From the NCBI GenBank assembly GCA_012959805.1, contig DUCN01000026.1, forward strand, positions 277,899 to 341,898: a stretch of DNA of 64,000 nt, given 5' to 3'. The DNA comes from Myxococcales bacterium. Its GTDB lineage: Bacteria > Myxococcota_A > UBA9160 > UBA4427. Shown here in pieces: positions 26,166 through 34,837 of this stretch (positions are counted from its first letter, which is position 1; each line of letters starts with the position of its first letter). The translations under genes and the position numbers were made by a program. Below the pieces are notes generated by a model. It did no database searches. It worked only from the letters and a program-made list of their open reading frames with translations, and was not told where the DNA came from.

Positions 26166-26777
26166 ATGAGCAACACGAATGACGAGCTGATTCGAATCGA
26201 CTCTGTAGAAGGAACGGGATGTGTCGTCCGTGGCGACGACGTGGACACGGACCGGATCATCCCCGCTCGCTTCATGAAGGTCGTCACCTTTGACGACATG
26301 GGTCGACATGCCTTCGAGGACGCGCGCAAGGCCGCCAAGGGAAAGCACCCCCTCGATGACGAACGATTCTCCGATGCAGCCATCCTGGTCGTCGGCCAGA
26401 ATTTTGGTTGCGGGTCTTCCCGAGAGCATGCCCCTCAGGCCCTCATGCGATTTGGATTCAAGGCCTTCGTCGGCGGGTCATTTGCCGAGATCTTTGCCGG
26501 CAACTGCACCAGCCTCGGCTTGCCCTGCGTGACGTTAGGCGATAGTGACCTCGCCAAATTGATGGGCACAGTCGAACTCGATCCGGCCGGAAAGATCGAG
26601 ATCGACATTCGAACCCGTCGACTCACATGCCGCGCGGGCGAAATGTCGGTCGGGATTCCCGATGGCGTCCGGCATCAACTCCTCGAAGGAGATTGGGACG
26701 CGACGCGCGTCCTCATGGCCGCCGGCGACCGAATCGAAAAGACCGCGGCAGCCCTCCCCTACTCGCCAACTGCCTAA
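26166..26777 (+). CDS. leuD: 3-isopropylmalate dehydratase small subunit
   Basis: The 203-residue protein is the swivel domain partner of LeuC. It has DDVDTDRIIPARFMK near the start, the signature NFGCGSSREHAPQAL (about 79-93) and SFAEIFAGNC. It follows leuC and the two subunits form the active heterodimer. Its stop TAA overlaps the stop of the convergent enoyl-CoA hydratase gene (shared CTAA). Confidence 0.96.
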   Translation: MSNTNDELIRIDSVEGTGCVVRGDDVDTDRIIPARFMKVVTFDDMGRHAFEDARKAAKGKHPLDDERFSDAAILVVGQNFGCGSSREHAPQALMRFGFKAFVGGSFAEIFAGNCTSLGLPCVTLGDSDLAKLMGTVELDPAGKIEIDIRTRRLTCRAGEMSVGIPDGVRHQLLEGDWDATRVLMAAGDRIEKTAAALPYSPTA

Positions 26778-27559
26778 CGGCCTTTGAAGTCGGGATCTCG
26801 CTTCTCGAGGAAGGCCGTCGTTCCTTCGACTCGATCCTCGGACGCAAAGACCAATCCAAATGCGCGCTGCTCCAGCGCGTGCGCGGTCCGCACGTCCGCA
26901 TCCTGTCCGTCCTGCATCACCTGCTTCGCGATTCGAATCGCGATCGGGCCGCGCCCCGCCATGGACTCACCCGCCGCCAATGCCGCTGGAAGCAGTTCCT
27001 CGTGTGGGAACACCCGATTGACGAGACCGATCCGCGCGGCTTCATCCGCTTTCAAGGGCTCGGCGACCAGGACGAGTTCCTTCGCCCAGGCCAATCCGAC
27101 TCGCCGAACCAGCCGACTGGTTCCCCCGAAGCCGGGGATCAGCCCCAGCTTCGTCTCCGGTTGTCCGATGCGCGCCTTTTCGCTGGCGTAGATCCAATCG
27201 CAGGCGAGGGCGAGTTCGCAACCGCCGCCCAACGCAAATCCGTTCACGGCGGCGATTGTCGGAATCGCGAGCCCCTCGAGCCGAGCAAAGATTCGATGAG
27301 CCGAAGCCGAAAAGGCTTCGGCTTCGAGCGGTGTCATCGAGGTCATCTCGGAGATGTCCGCGCCCGCGATGAATGCGCGCCCCGCGCCGGTCACGACCAG
27401 CGCCCTGACCTCGCCCTTTGCGATCCCCGAATCGACTGCATCGATCGCCGCGTCGAAGGCGGCCAGCAAGTCTCCACTAATCGCGTTCAGCGCATCCGGT
27501 CGATCGACGGTGGCGAGGGCAACCCCGGACTTGATTTCCATTTGAACGAGTTGAGACAC
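26774..27559 (-). CDS. Enoyl-CoA hydratase/isomerase (crotonase family)
   Basis: The 261-residue protein has the crotonase core. AGRAFIAGADISEM (about 59-72) and GFALGGGCELALACDWIYAS (about 108-127) form the oxyanion hole, and PETKLGLIPGFGGTSRLVR contains the second glutamate. It likely adds water to trans-2-enoyl-CoA in fatty acid oxidation. It overlaps leuD tail to tail by 4 bases and diverges from the DUF1499 gene. Confidence 0.9.
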   Translation of the reverse strand: MSQLVQMEIKSGVALATVDRPDALNAISGDLLAAFDAAIDAVDSGIAKGEVRALVVTGAGRAFIAGADISEMTSMTPLEAEAFSASAHRIFARLEGLAIPTIAAVNGFALGGGCELALACDWIYASEKARIGQPETKLGLIPGFGGTSRLVRRVGLAWAKELVLVAEPLKADEAARIGLVNRVFPHEELLPAALAAGESMAGRGPIAIRIAKQVMQDGQDADVRTAHALEQRAFGLVFASEDRVEGTTAFLEKRDPDFKGR

Positions 27560-27587
27560 CGGATGCTCCTTTTTTTAACCCCTGACA

Positions 27588-27605
27588 AACTCTTGATTGA
27601 GAGTT
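27588..27605. promoter_or_regulatory. Palindrome in the divergent promoter region of the enoyl-CoA hydratase and DUF1499 genes
   Basis: AACTCT-TGATTG-AGAGTT is a perfect 6-bp inverted repeat, 29 bases upstream of the hydratase start. Repressors of fatty acid or acyl-CoA catabolism often bind such sites, but no regulator is encoded nearby, so this is only a candidate. Confidence 0.35.
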
Positions 27606-27716
27606 GCCCGACGGATCGGCAGACGACCGAGGATAACGCGTTCGTCGGACAACCGATCTGGCTCCCCAAGCGTGATATGCTCGGCGCCACGCATTCAATC
27701 TTAAAAGGAGACTCCG

Positions 27717-28433
27717 ATGGCGACTGCCGCACCGATTCTTTCACTGCTCGCAGGCGGGATTGCACTGCTCGGCGTGGCCGGCGCATTCCTCGGGCTCGTC
27801 TCTCCCCTCATGGGTTTCCAGCTCTTCGCCGCAGGCGCACTACTCGGCGGCCTGTTGAGCGTCGTCGTCAGCTTGATCGCCACTTTCCTGACGCGCGGTG
27901 GCGCTGACCCGGCTGGACGCACAAAGGCGCTGACGGGGCTCGCCATCGGACTCGGACTGATGATCATCGTACTTGGCGCGGCTTCGACCACTGGAGACGC
28001 CCCGTCAATCAATGACATCACGACCGACCTCGACAACCCACCGGAATTCACCTCCTCGACCGTGGTTCCCGATTACGTCGGACGCAACATGAACTACCCG
28101 GAAGAGTTCAAGAGTGTGGTTCGCGAATCCTATCCCGACCTGGCTCCGCTACAGGTCGCCACGTCGAAAGACGAGACGTATGCGCGGGCCATCGCAATCG
28201 CGGAGGAGATGGACTGGGAGATCGTCGCGCGAAGTGAGAGTCAGGGCGCCTTCGATGCACAGGACGTGTCGGCGACATTTCGTTTCGTCGACGACATCGT
28301 CGTGCGGGTGACGGCGACGGGTTCCGGCGCGCGAATCGACATGCGATCGAAGTCGAGAGACGGCAAGAGCGATCTCGGCGCAAACGCCGCTCGCATCCGC
28401 GCCTACTTCGAACGGTTCACTGCAGGCTCGTAG
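27717..28433 (+). CDS. DUF1499 family membrane protein
   Basis: The 238-residue protein has three predicted membrane helices (about 6-26, 33-60 and 68-90). A DUF1499 domain follows, with INDITTDLDNPPEF at about 101-114, FRFVDDIVVRV and MRSKSRDGKSDLGANAARI. The family is widespread and of unknown function. AAAAGGAG precedes the ATG by 7 bases. It ends 9 bases before the convergent repeat-protein gene. Confidence 0.9.
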   Translation: MATAAPILSLLAGGIALLGVAGAFLGLVSPLMGFQLFAAGALLGGLLSVVVSLIATFLTRGGADPAGRTKALTGLAIGLGLMIIVLGAASTTGDAPSINDITTDLDNPPEFTSSTVVPDYVGRNMNYPEEFKSVVRESYPDLAPLQVATSKDETYARAIAIAEEMDWEIVARSESQGAFDAQDVSATFRFVDDIVVRVTATGSGARIDMRSKSRDGKSDLGANAARIRAYFERFTAGS

Positions 28434-28442
28434 CGGCGGGGG

Positions 28443-29387
28443 TCAATCGACGATCGCCCCGCATAATCGGACAATCGCCAACATCGCGTCAAAGGTCTGA
28501 GACGTACGCGCGGCCACGCCGCCCAACGACAGTTCCGCAAATCCCGCGTCTCCAGCCTGCTCCGCGAGCACGCCTTCGAGCAATTCCGTCACATCAAAAG
28601 TCGCGCCGGGCAACGCCTGGGCGTCGCAGGTCAGCAGCACACGAACGGTCGAGACGGCGTCGATCTGCCGACTCCGAAACCCCTTCTCGAGCGCGCGTCC
28701 ACACCATTGCAGCGCTTCGTCACCAAAATCGTGGGCCACGTTCGTAAAGAAGTGGGCATTCGCCATGAGTGCCGAATACCCGTCCTGCTCTATCGATTCG
28801 GGCTCGAATTGACTCTCGAGAAATTCACCCGCTGCCTCGAGCAGACCCGGACGTGAGACCGGCGTCTGGCCCAGAACTCCGGCGACCATGCCCGTCCAAA
28901 AAACATCGGCCTGGGTCGCCGCGTTCCCAGCGCCATCCATGGCACTGGGAACGCGAAAGGCCCCGTCCGACGCTTGCAGTCCCGCAAGCGCCTCAGCCGC
29001 CCGCTCCACCCATGCTGCATGCATCTGTTTCGCATCGGCCGCCATCAAGAGTCCTTCGAGGGTGCCCACGATGCTGCGCGGATCAGACTCGAGCGAGTCG
29101 AATGACGTGCTTGGAAATCCAGGTGCCCCCCCCGAAATCAGTGTCGAGACAGGCAGACTGCCGTCCTCGAACTGCGTTGCCGCGATCGCTTCGGTCAGCT
29201 CCTCGGCCGGACATGCCTGGCAGAGAACCCGGGCCCGCAATCTTGCCCAGACGTCTTCTGATCCCTCCAGAAAGTCGTACGCGCGCTGGAGCGAATCGGC
29301 CGATCGATGACGAAGATCGATGACACGCGCCGAATCGTCGCTTCCCGAATCCCCTCCACCCCCTATATCCAGATGAATGATGCTCAT
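28443..29387 (-). CDS. Prenyltransferase/squalene-cyclase-like alpha-toroid protein, function unknown
   Basis: From ATG 29387 the product has 314 residues; an ATG 9 codons upstream is also possible. Repeated helical units with A-L-A-x-L-Q-x-x-D-G-A-F (about 147-158), ATQFEDGSLPVS and DALQWCGRALEKGF resemble the (alpha/alpha)6 toroid of terpene cyclases and protein prenyltransferases. I see no DxDD acid motif, so cyclase activity is unlikely. It diverges from the YyaL-like gene with about 78 bases between starts, so they may share regulation. Confidence 0.65.
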   Translation of the reverse strand: MSIIHLDIGGGGDSGSDDSARVIDLRHRSADSLQRAYDFLEGSEDVWARLRARVLCQACPAEELTEAIAATQFEDGSLPVSTLISGGAPGFPSTSFDSLESDPRSIVGTLEGLLMAADAKQMHAAWVERAAEALAGLQASDGAFRVPSAMDGAGNAATQADVFWTGMVAGVLGQTPVSRPGLLEAAGEFLESQFEPESIEQDGYSALMANAHFFTNVAHDFGDEALQWCGRALEKGFRSRQIDAVSTVRVLLTCDAQALPGATFDVTELLEGVLAEQAGDAGFAELSLGGVAARTSQTFDAMLAIVRLCGAIVD

Positions 29388-29465
29388 GGCGGACAACGTA
29401 GTCCGCCCGCGCATTCCTCGCCGCGTGCCGATGGGGGAATCATCCGGCTAGACTCCGCCGTCGAC

Positions 29466-31601
29466 ATGACCAAAATGCCCACCGACGAATCCGCGAAGCC
29501 GAACCCCACAACGAATCGACTCGCCGCCGAAACGAGCGCCTATCTACGCCAACACGAACACAACCCGGTGGAGTGGTATCCCTGGGGTCGCGAAGCCCTT
29601 GATCGCGCGCGCGAAGAAGATCGCCCCCTGCTGGTTTCGATCGGCTACAGCGCCTGCCATTGGTGTCATGTGATGGAACGTGAGTGCTTCGAAAATCCTG
29701 AGATCGCAGCGTTGATGAACGAGTCCTTCATCAATATCAAGGTCGATCGTGAAGAGCGGCCCGATATCGACCGAATCTACATGGACGCCTCCATGCGTCT
29801 GAACGGCCACGGCGGCTGGCCACTCAACGCCATCTGCACGCCGGACGGCCGCCCCTTCTACGTCGGGACCTACTTCCCACCGGAGCGCCACGACAACATG
29901 CCTGGCTTTCCCGAGATCATCAGCGCCATCACGCAGGCCTGGCGAGAGCGGAGATCCGCGATCGAGGACAACGCAGGCCAGATCGCGACCGCCTTGCGTA
30001 CGCGGCCAGAAGGAGAATCGACTCATACGTTCGGACCTGACACCATTCGCGAGGCCGCCCGTCTGATCATGCGCAGTGCCGACATGACACATGGCGGTTT
30101 CGGACAGGCACCAAAATTCCCAACGCCGACCAATCTCGAATTCCTTACGACCGCCCTCGATTTCCTCGAAGACTCGGAAGCTTCCTCCATCGCGCGCTTC
30201 CTGACTCAAACCGCGCGCGAAATGGCGCGACGCGGATTATATGACCAGCTCGCGGGTGGATTTCATCGCTATTGCGTCGATGCGAATTGGACGATCCCAC
30301 ATTTCGAAAAGATGCTTTACGACCAGGGGCAGCTGCTTTCCTTCTATGCAGAACTCGCGCGGCGAAGTCACGACGGCAAAGATCTCGAATGGCCGGTTCG
30401 AGAAACCGTCGACTATCTACGTCGGGAAATGCGCGGCAAAGATGGCGCCTTCCATGCGAGCCAGGACGCTGACAGCGAAGGCGTCGAAGGGAAGTTCTTC
30501 GCCTGGACGCCAAACCAGATCGCCGAGGTGCTAGGCGAAGAAGCCTCCTCGTTTTGTACCGCCTACGGCGTCCGAAGCGAAGGGAATTTTGAAAACGGGA
30601 CCACCCATCTCATCGACGAAGCGCGAGACACACGCGAAAACTTCGTTTCCGCCCGCACAAAGCTTCGCGTGCAGCGAGAGACGCGAATTCCCCCGGCGAC
30701 CGACCCAAAATATGTCGCGGCCTGGAACGGCTATGCGATTTCCGGTCTTGCCCGCGCCGCATCGACCTTCGCCGACGAATCCATGCTCGAAGACGCAATC
30801 GGCGCCGCTGATTTCGTACTGACTTCGATGATCGGAGAAAACCAATCCCTCCAGCGAGTTCACAACGAGGGTCGTAGCCACACCCGAGCCTTCCTTGATG
30901 ACTATGCGTCTATGCTCACGGCCTGCCTCGATCTGCATCGAGCGGGCGCAGCGGATCGATTCTTGTCGTCGGCGATGTGGCTGGCCGATGAGATCCTTCG
31001 ATGTTATGCCGACCGCGAAACAGGTGCACTGTTCTTGACGGCCTCCGACGCCGAAGAACTCATCCATCGCCCGAGACCCGAACACGACGGCGCGACCCCC
31101 GACGCAGCGGGGCTCGCCATACTCGGCCTCACTCGGCTGGCTGTTTTATCCGATGACCATGCGCTTAATACCTTCGTCGAGGTCGCCATTGCCGAACACG
31201 GCATCCTCCTCGAACGATCGCCTCATGCATTCCCGACCTTGTTGCGGGCCATCGCGCTTCGCAGCCGAGGACTGGCGGTCGCCGTCATCGTCGGAGATCC
31301 AACCGACACGGGCACCCATGCCCTGGCCGAGCGGGCGCGGCGAGTCCTCCGACCCGAAGACGCGGTCGTGGTGGTACTGAGTCCGGAAAATCGAATCGGT
31401 TCTTTAACCCAGCAGGTCGCCCCCGAACCAACTCAGACCCCCGGCGCCCCGTCGAATATCCTCGGCCTGTCGGACCATTGGCTGGCGAATCGAGTCGCGA
31501 TCGAAGACCGGCCGACCGCTTATATTTGTCGCGGACAGACCTGCTCCCTTCCTATTCAAGTCCCCGCAGAATTAGTGGCCGAACTGGTTCCCGAATCGTG
31601 A
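29466..31601 (+). CDS. Thioredoxin-domain protein of the YyaL/SPATA20 family (DUF255)
   Basis: From ATG 29466 the product has 711 residues. The N-terminal thioredoxin-like domain shows the family signature YSACHWCHVME with Cys64 and Cys67, then INIKVDREERPDID and GGWPLNAICTPDGRPFYVGTYFP. The remainder is an alpha-barrel of the six-hairpin glycosidase type (MARRGLYDQLAGGFHRYCVD, HFEKMLYDQ). The family is conserved from bacteria to humans, and its biochemical role is not settled. An upstream extension of 53 codons overlaps the divergent gene and is not conserved. The deoxyhypusine-synthase-like gene follows after 56 bases. Confidence 0.92.
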   Translation: MTKMPTDESAKPNPTTNRLAAETSAYLRQHEHNPVEWYPWGREALDRAREEDRPLLVSIGYSACHWCHVMERECFENPEIAALMNESFINIKVDREERPDIDRIYMDASMRLNGHGGWPLNAICTPDGRPFYVGTYFPPERHDNMPGFPEIISAITQAWRERRSAIEDNAGQIATALRTRPEGESTHTFGPDTIREAARLIMRSADMTHGGFGQAPKFPTPTNLEFLTTALDFLEDSEASSIARFLTQTAREMARRGLYDQLAGGFHRYCVDANWTIPHFEKMLYDQGQLLSFYAELARRSHDGKDLEWPVRETVDYLRREMRGKDGAFHASQDADSEGVEGKFFAWTPNQIAEVLGEEASSFCTAYGVRSEGNFENGTTHLIDEARDTRENFVSARTKLRVQRETRIPPATDPKYVAAWNGYAISGLARAASTFADESMLEDAIGAADFVLTSMIGENQSLQRVHNEGRSHTRAFLDDYASMLTACLDLHRAGAADRFLSSAMWLADEILRCYADRETGALFLTASDAEELIHRPRPEHDGATPDAAGLAILGLTRLAVLSDDHALNTFVEVAIAEHGILLERSPHAFPTLLRAIALRSRGLAVAVIVGDPTDTGTHALAERARRVLRPEDAVVVVLSPENRIGSLTQQVAPEPTQTPGAPSNILGLSDHWLANRVAIEDRPTAYICRGQTCSLPIQVPAELVAELVPES

Positions 31602-31657
31602 TGCCCGAGACAACACCAAGAACACCGAAAGCACCCAGAACACCTAAGGACTGAGCT

Positions 31658-32710
31658 ATGACGACCAAGCGGAACTCGGAAAACTACGGCACGGGACATG
31701 ATGATGGCCTCGAGCCCCTGGTGCCTCTCGACATCGGTCAATTGGATAGCGTGAACGCGCTCGTTTCAGCGATGTCCAGGACCGCGTTCGGCGGACGACG
31801 ATTAGGCGAAGCCGCAGACGCGCTCGAAGCGATGATCCGAGACGAAGACTGCTTCCGAGTCGTCACGATCTCAGGCGCCATGACGATCGCCAAGCAGGGG
31901 CTCGTGTTATGCGAGATGATCGAACGAGGCTGGGTCCAGGCGATCGTCGCAACGGGTGCATTGATGACACACGGCGTCGTCGAAGGAGCGGGCCTGCTTC
32001 ATTTCAAGCATCGGAAATCGATGCGCGACGAAGAGCTCTTCTCTCGGGGCTACAACCGTGTCTATGACACGATCGAACTCGAAAGAAATCTCGACGACAC
32101 CGAAGCCTTGCTCGAGGAAGTCCTTTCGGCAATCCCAGAAGGCAGCACGCTCTCTAGCCAACAAATCCTCGCCCGCATCGGGCAGCACCTCAATCACAAC
32201 AGTGCCGGTCGCGCCATTCTCGGCAGCGCTGTCCGTCACGACGTACCGATCTACGTCCCGGCCTTTACGGATTCCGAGCTGGGTCTCGACTTCGCTATCC
32301 ACAATCGCCGACTTCGCGCCGAGGGAAAGACGCCTTTCTCCTTCGACCCCTTTCTCGATCTCGAAGATTTTGCGGATCGTGTCCGGGCTCATGAACGCCT
32401 GGGGATCTTCACCATCGGCGGCGGCGTCCCCCGGAATTGGGCTCAACAAGTGGCGCCCTATCTCGAGATCAGCGCTGACCGATTGGGAACCGACGAACCG
32501 ATTCGCCGCTACCGATATGCCGTCCGGATCTGCCCGGAGCCAGACCATTTGGGTGGACTCTCTGGCTGTAGCTACACAGAGGGCGTTTCCTGGGGAAAAT
32601 TCATTCCCGAAAGCGAAGGAGGCCGACAGGTCGAAGTGTTTGCGGACGCAACCATCGCCTGGCCGATCATCGTTCGCGCCGTGATCGAGCGACTCGATTC
32701 GAGCGACTAG
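31658..32710 (+). CDS. Deoxyhypusine synthase-like protein
   Basis: The 350-residue protein matches the deoxyhypusine synthase fold. It has VVTISGAMTIAKQGLVLCEMIERG, VATGALMTHGVVEG (NAD-binding region), HNRRLRAEGK, FTIGGGVPRNW and the catalytic-lysine motif GVSWGKFIP with Lys314. The eukaryal/archaeal enzyme transfers the aminobutyl part of spermidine to eIF5A. Bacteria have no eIF5A, and bacterial members are thought to act on small polyamines, for example as homospermidine synthases. The lysine is kept, so an aminobutyl transfer is likely; the acceptor is unknown. Confidence 0.9.
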   Translation: MTTKRNSENYGTGHDDGLEPLVPLDIGQLDSVNALVSAMSRTAFGGRRLGEAADALEAMIRDEDCFRVVTISGAMTIAKQGLVLCEMIERGWVQAIVATGALMTHGVVEGAGLLHFKHRKSMRDEELFSRGYNRVYDTIELERNLDDTEALLEEVLSAIPEGSTLSSQQILARIGQHLNHNSAGRAILGSAVRHDVPIYVPAFTDSELGLDFAIHNRRLRAEGKTPFSFDPFLDLEDFADRVRAHERLGIFTIGGGVPRNWAQQVAPYLEISADRLGTDEPIRRYRYAVRICPEPDHLGGLSGCSYTEGVSWGKFIPESEGGRQVEVFADATIAWPIIVRAVIERLDSSD

Positions 32711-33104
32711 CCTGCTTTCAACGCCAGGGGCTCGGGCCGACTAACGCAGATGTGCATTCGTCAACACAGCGGTGATTGTGACCAAACGGCTCAATCAAAT
32801 TTCGAGTCTGGTGGAGAAAACATCGGCTGAAATCGTACGATCACGAGTTCTCGCTTCCAATTAAAAATGTCCGGGAGCCTCTCGGAATGATCATGCATAA
32901 CCGCTGTGGCTGATTCTGCTGAAGAAGCGCTGCGCGCCCAATGGCCGGACCTTCGCATTCTTCTCGTGACCGGGTTTCCGGCCGCTGACCTTCAATCGGA
33001 AGCCGCCCGGGTCGGCATCGACGGCTTTCTCGAAAAGCCCTTCTCGCTCGAAGATCTTTCGGTTGCGATCCAGGACGCCCTCAAGGCCGCCTCACTCCGG
33101 TCGT
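32711..33104. other. Intergenic region with a receiver-domain remnant
   Basis: This 394-base stretch lies between the deoxyhypusine-synthase-like gene and convergent prfC. It holds the 5'-truncated receiver fragment annotated separately. It also holds a 10-bp palindrome, ATCGTACGAT, around 32839, which I cannot assign. Confidence 0.6.
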
Positions 33105-33120
33105 CTACCCTGCACGCTCG
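32906..33120 (+). pseudogene. Response-regulator receiver domain remnant (N-terminal half missing)
   Basis: From a GTG at 32906 about 70 codons read as the second half of a receiver domain: EEALRAQWPDLRILLVTGF (beta4/alpha4) and FLEKPFSLEDLSVAIQDAL (the conserved Lys-Pro and last helix). The N-terminal half with the acidic pocket and phosphorylated aspartate is missing; in-frame stop codons lie just upstream. The natural stop is also gone, and the frame runs on antisense into prfC. This is the relic of a response regulator or hybrid kinase. Confidence 0.75.
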
Positions 33121-34730
33121 AAGAGCGATGGATCCGGCGTCTCTGCCAGGACGAGCTCTTCGTTACGGTCGAGCAGGCGATCGAAATCCCAACTGCTCGG
33201 TGCCAACAGCGCCCAGTGGTCGTCACGATCTCGAACGACGCGAATCCGCTCCGAATACCGATAATCTTCCGGCTCGAATCCCGCCTGGGGCCATCGTGCG
33301 AGCTTATAGGGCAGATTCGACAGCGAGAGCTCGACACCGTATTCCGTCTTCAATCGATGCTGCATCACATCGAATTGAAGAGGTCCCATTGCTCCGAGAA
33401 TCCAACTCGCCGAACCGCCTTCGGGATCACGAAAGAGTTGCACGACGCCTTCTTGCACAAGTTGTTCGATGCCCTTCTCGAGTGCCTTGCGCTTCTGAAC
33501 CCCGGCCACTTCGACGCGCATGAACGACTCGGGCGCGAAAATCGGGATTCCCGCGTAGAGAACGCCTGGCTTGTCTGCGAGGGTGTCGCCAATACGAAAG
33601 ATGCCCGGATCGAAGAGCCCGATGACATCGCCTGCAAAAGCTTCCTCGACTTCGATGCGGTCCTTGCCCATCAGGAGAGTCGAGTTCGAAAGCCGAATTG
33701 GCTTTCCCGTACGCACATGCGTCGTCTGTGCGCCTTTGACGAACTGACCGGAACAGACTCGGATAAAGGCCACGCGATCGCGGTGATCGGGATCCATATT
33801 CGCCTGAATCTTGAATACGAAGCCCGAGAAGGGGTGGCTCACGGGATCCACCTGTTCGCCATCGCTCTTTCGCGAGACAGGGGCCGGAGCGAGTTGGAGA
33901 AAGCGATCGAGGAAGGGATGAATTCCGAAGTTGGTGAGCGCACTGCCAAAGAACATCGGTGTCTGAGTCGATTTCCCGACCGCGATCGGATCGAGCTCCA
34001 CGCCGGCACCGTCGAGCAATTCGAGTCCCCCCAAAGCGTCGTCCGCAAAGACGCCCATGGCCTCACGCACGCCTTCGGAGTCCGGCTCGCCTTCGATCAC
34101 TTTCTCATCCACACGATGGGCGCCGTGGTCACCGCCGGAGAAGGTCACGAGTCGACGGTCGAGGCGGTCGTAGATGCCGCGGAAATCGCTGCCCGCACCC
34201 ACCGGCCAATTCGCAGGAACCACATCCATACCGAGCACGTCTTCGATCTCACTCATGATGTCGAGGGGATCACGCCCGTGACGATCCATCTTGTTCACAA
34301 AGGTGAAGATCGGAATCTTCCGCAGCCGACAGACCTCACACAATTTGCGCGTCTGATCTTCGACACCCCGCGCCGCATCGATCAACATGACGGCGCTATC
34401 GGCGGCCATCAGCGTTCGATACGTATCCTCACTGAAGTCGCGATGGCCAGGCGTATCGAGAATGTTCACTCGATGCCCCGAAAATTCGAAATGAAGCACC
34501 GAGCTCGAGACCGAGATCCCGCGCTGCTTCTCGAGCTCGAGCCAATCACTGGTCGCGTGACGCGAAGCCTTTTGTGCTCGGACGGCTCCGGCCTCCCGAA
34601 TGGCTCCGCCATAGAGCAGAAGCTTCTCGGTCAGCGTCGTCTTGCCCGCATCCGGATGTGAGATGATCGCGAATGTCCGCCGGCGCTCGATCTCTCGGCG
34701 AATCTCTTCGGGGCTGCGCAGGGTGGACAA
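33105..34730 (-). CDS. prfC: Peptide chain release factor 3
   Basis: The 541-residue translational GTPase has the P-loop SHPDAGKTT (24-32), RGISVSSSV (switch I region), DTPGHRDF and NKMDRHGRD. RF3-specific sequence covers the rest, including ANWPVGAGSDFRG and DVMQHRLKTEYGVE. RF3 removes RF1 or RF2 from the ribosome after termination. It is preceded by the aldolase gene on the same strand. The receiver remnant overlaps its 3' end by a few bases on the other strand. Confidence 0.96.
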   Translation of the reverse strand: MSTLRSPEEIRREIERRRTFAIISHPDAGKTTLTEKLLLYGGAIREAGAVRAQKASRHATSDWLELEKQRGISVSSSVLHFEFSGHRVNILDTPGHRDFSEDTYRTLMAADSAVMLIDAARGVEDQTRKLCEVCRLRKIPIFTFVNKMDRHGRDPLDIMSEIEDVLGMDVVPANWPVGAGSDFRGIYDRLDRRLVTFSGGDHGAHRVDEKVIEGEPDSEGVREAMGVFADDALGGLELLDGAGVELDPIAVGKSTQTPMFFGSALTNFGIHPFLDRFLQLAPAPVSRKSDGEQVDPVSHPFSGFVFKIQANMDPDHRDRVAFIRVCSGQFVKGAQTTHVRTGKPIRLSNSTLLMGKDRIEVEEAFAGDVIGLFDPGIFRIGDTLADKPGVLYAGIPIFAPESFMRVEVAGVQKRKALEKGIEQLVQEGVVQLFRDPEGGSASWILGAMGPLQFDVMQHRLKTEYGVELSLSNLPYKLARWPQAGFEPEDYRYSERIRVVRDRDDHWALLAPSSWDFDRLLDRNEELVLAETPDPSLFERAG

Positions 34731-34760
34731 GCTGAAACCTCATGACGGCGCAAACATCCC

Positions 34761-34786
34761 TGATGTCATCGAAACGACCGACATCA
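34761..34786. repeat. Inverted repeat between the aldolase gene and prfC
   Basis: TGATGTC (34761-34767) and GACATCA (34780-34786) are perfect complements around a 12-base spacer. They lie 31 bases before the prfC start and 52 bases past the aldolase stop. Without a T tract it is not a clear terminator; it could be an operator or mRNA hairpin. Confidence 0.35.
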
Positions 34787-34837
34787 CAGAGTAGTTGCGG
34801 AATAGCTGCGGGACTGGAGTGCTGCCAGAGCCAAACT

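Noticed and set aside
26627..27907. 426-codon plus-strand frame across leuD end, the enoyl-CoA hydratase and the DUF1499 start
   Set aside because: It crosses three well-supported genes in other frames and its product has no recognisable domain.
33063..34661. Very long open frame (532 codons) antisense to prfC
   Set aside because: It is a compositional mirror of prfC; the product is low-complexity and matches no family, while prfC is complete on the other strand.
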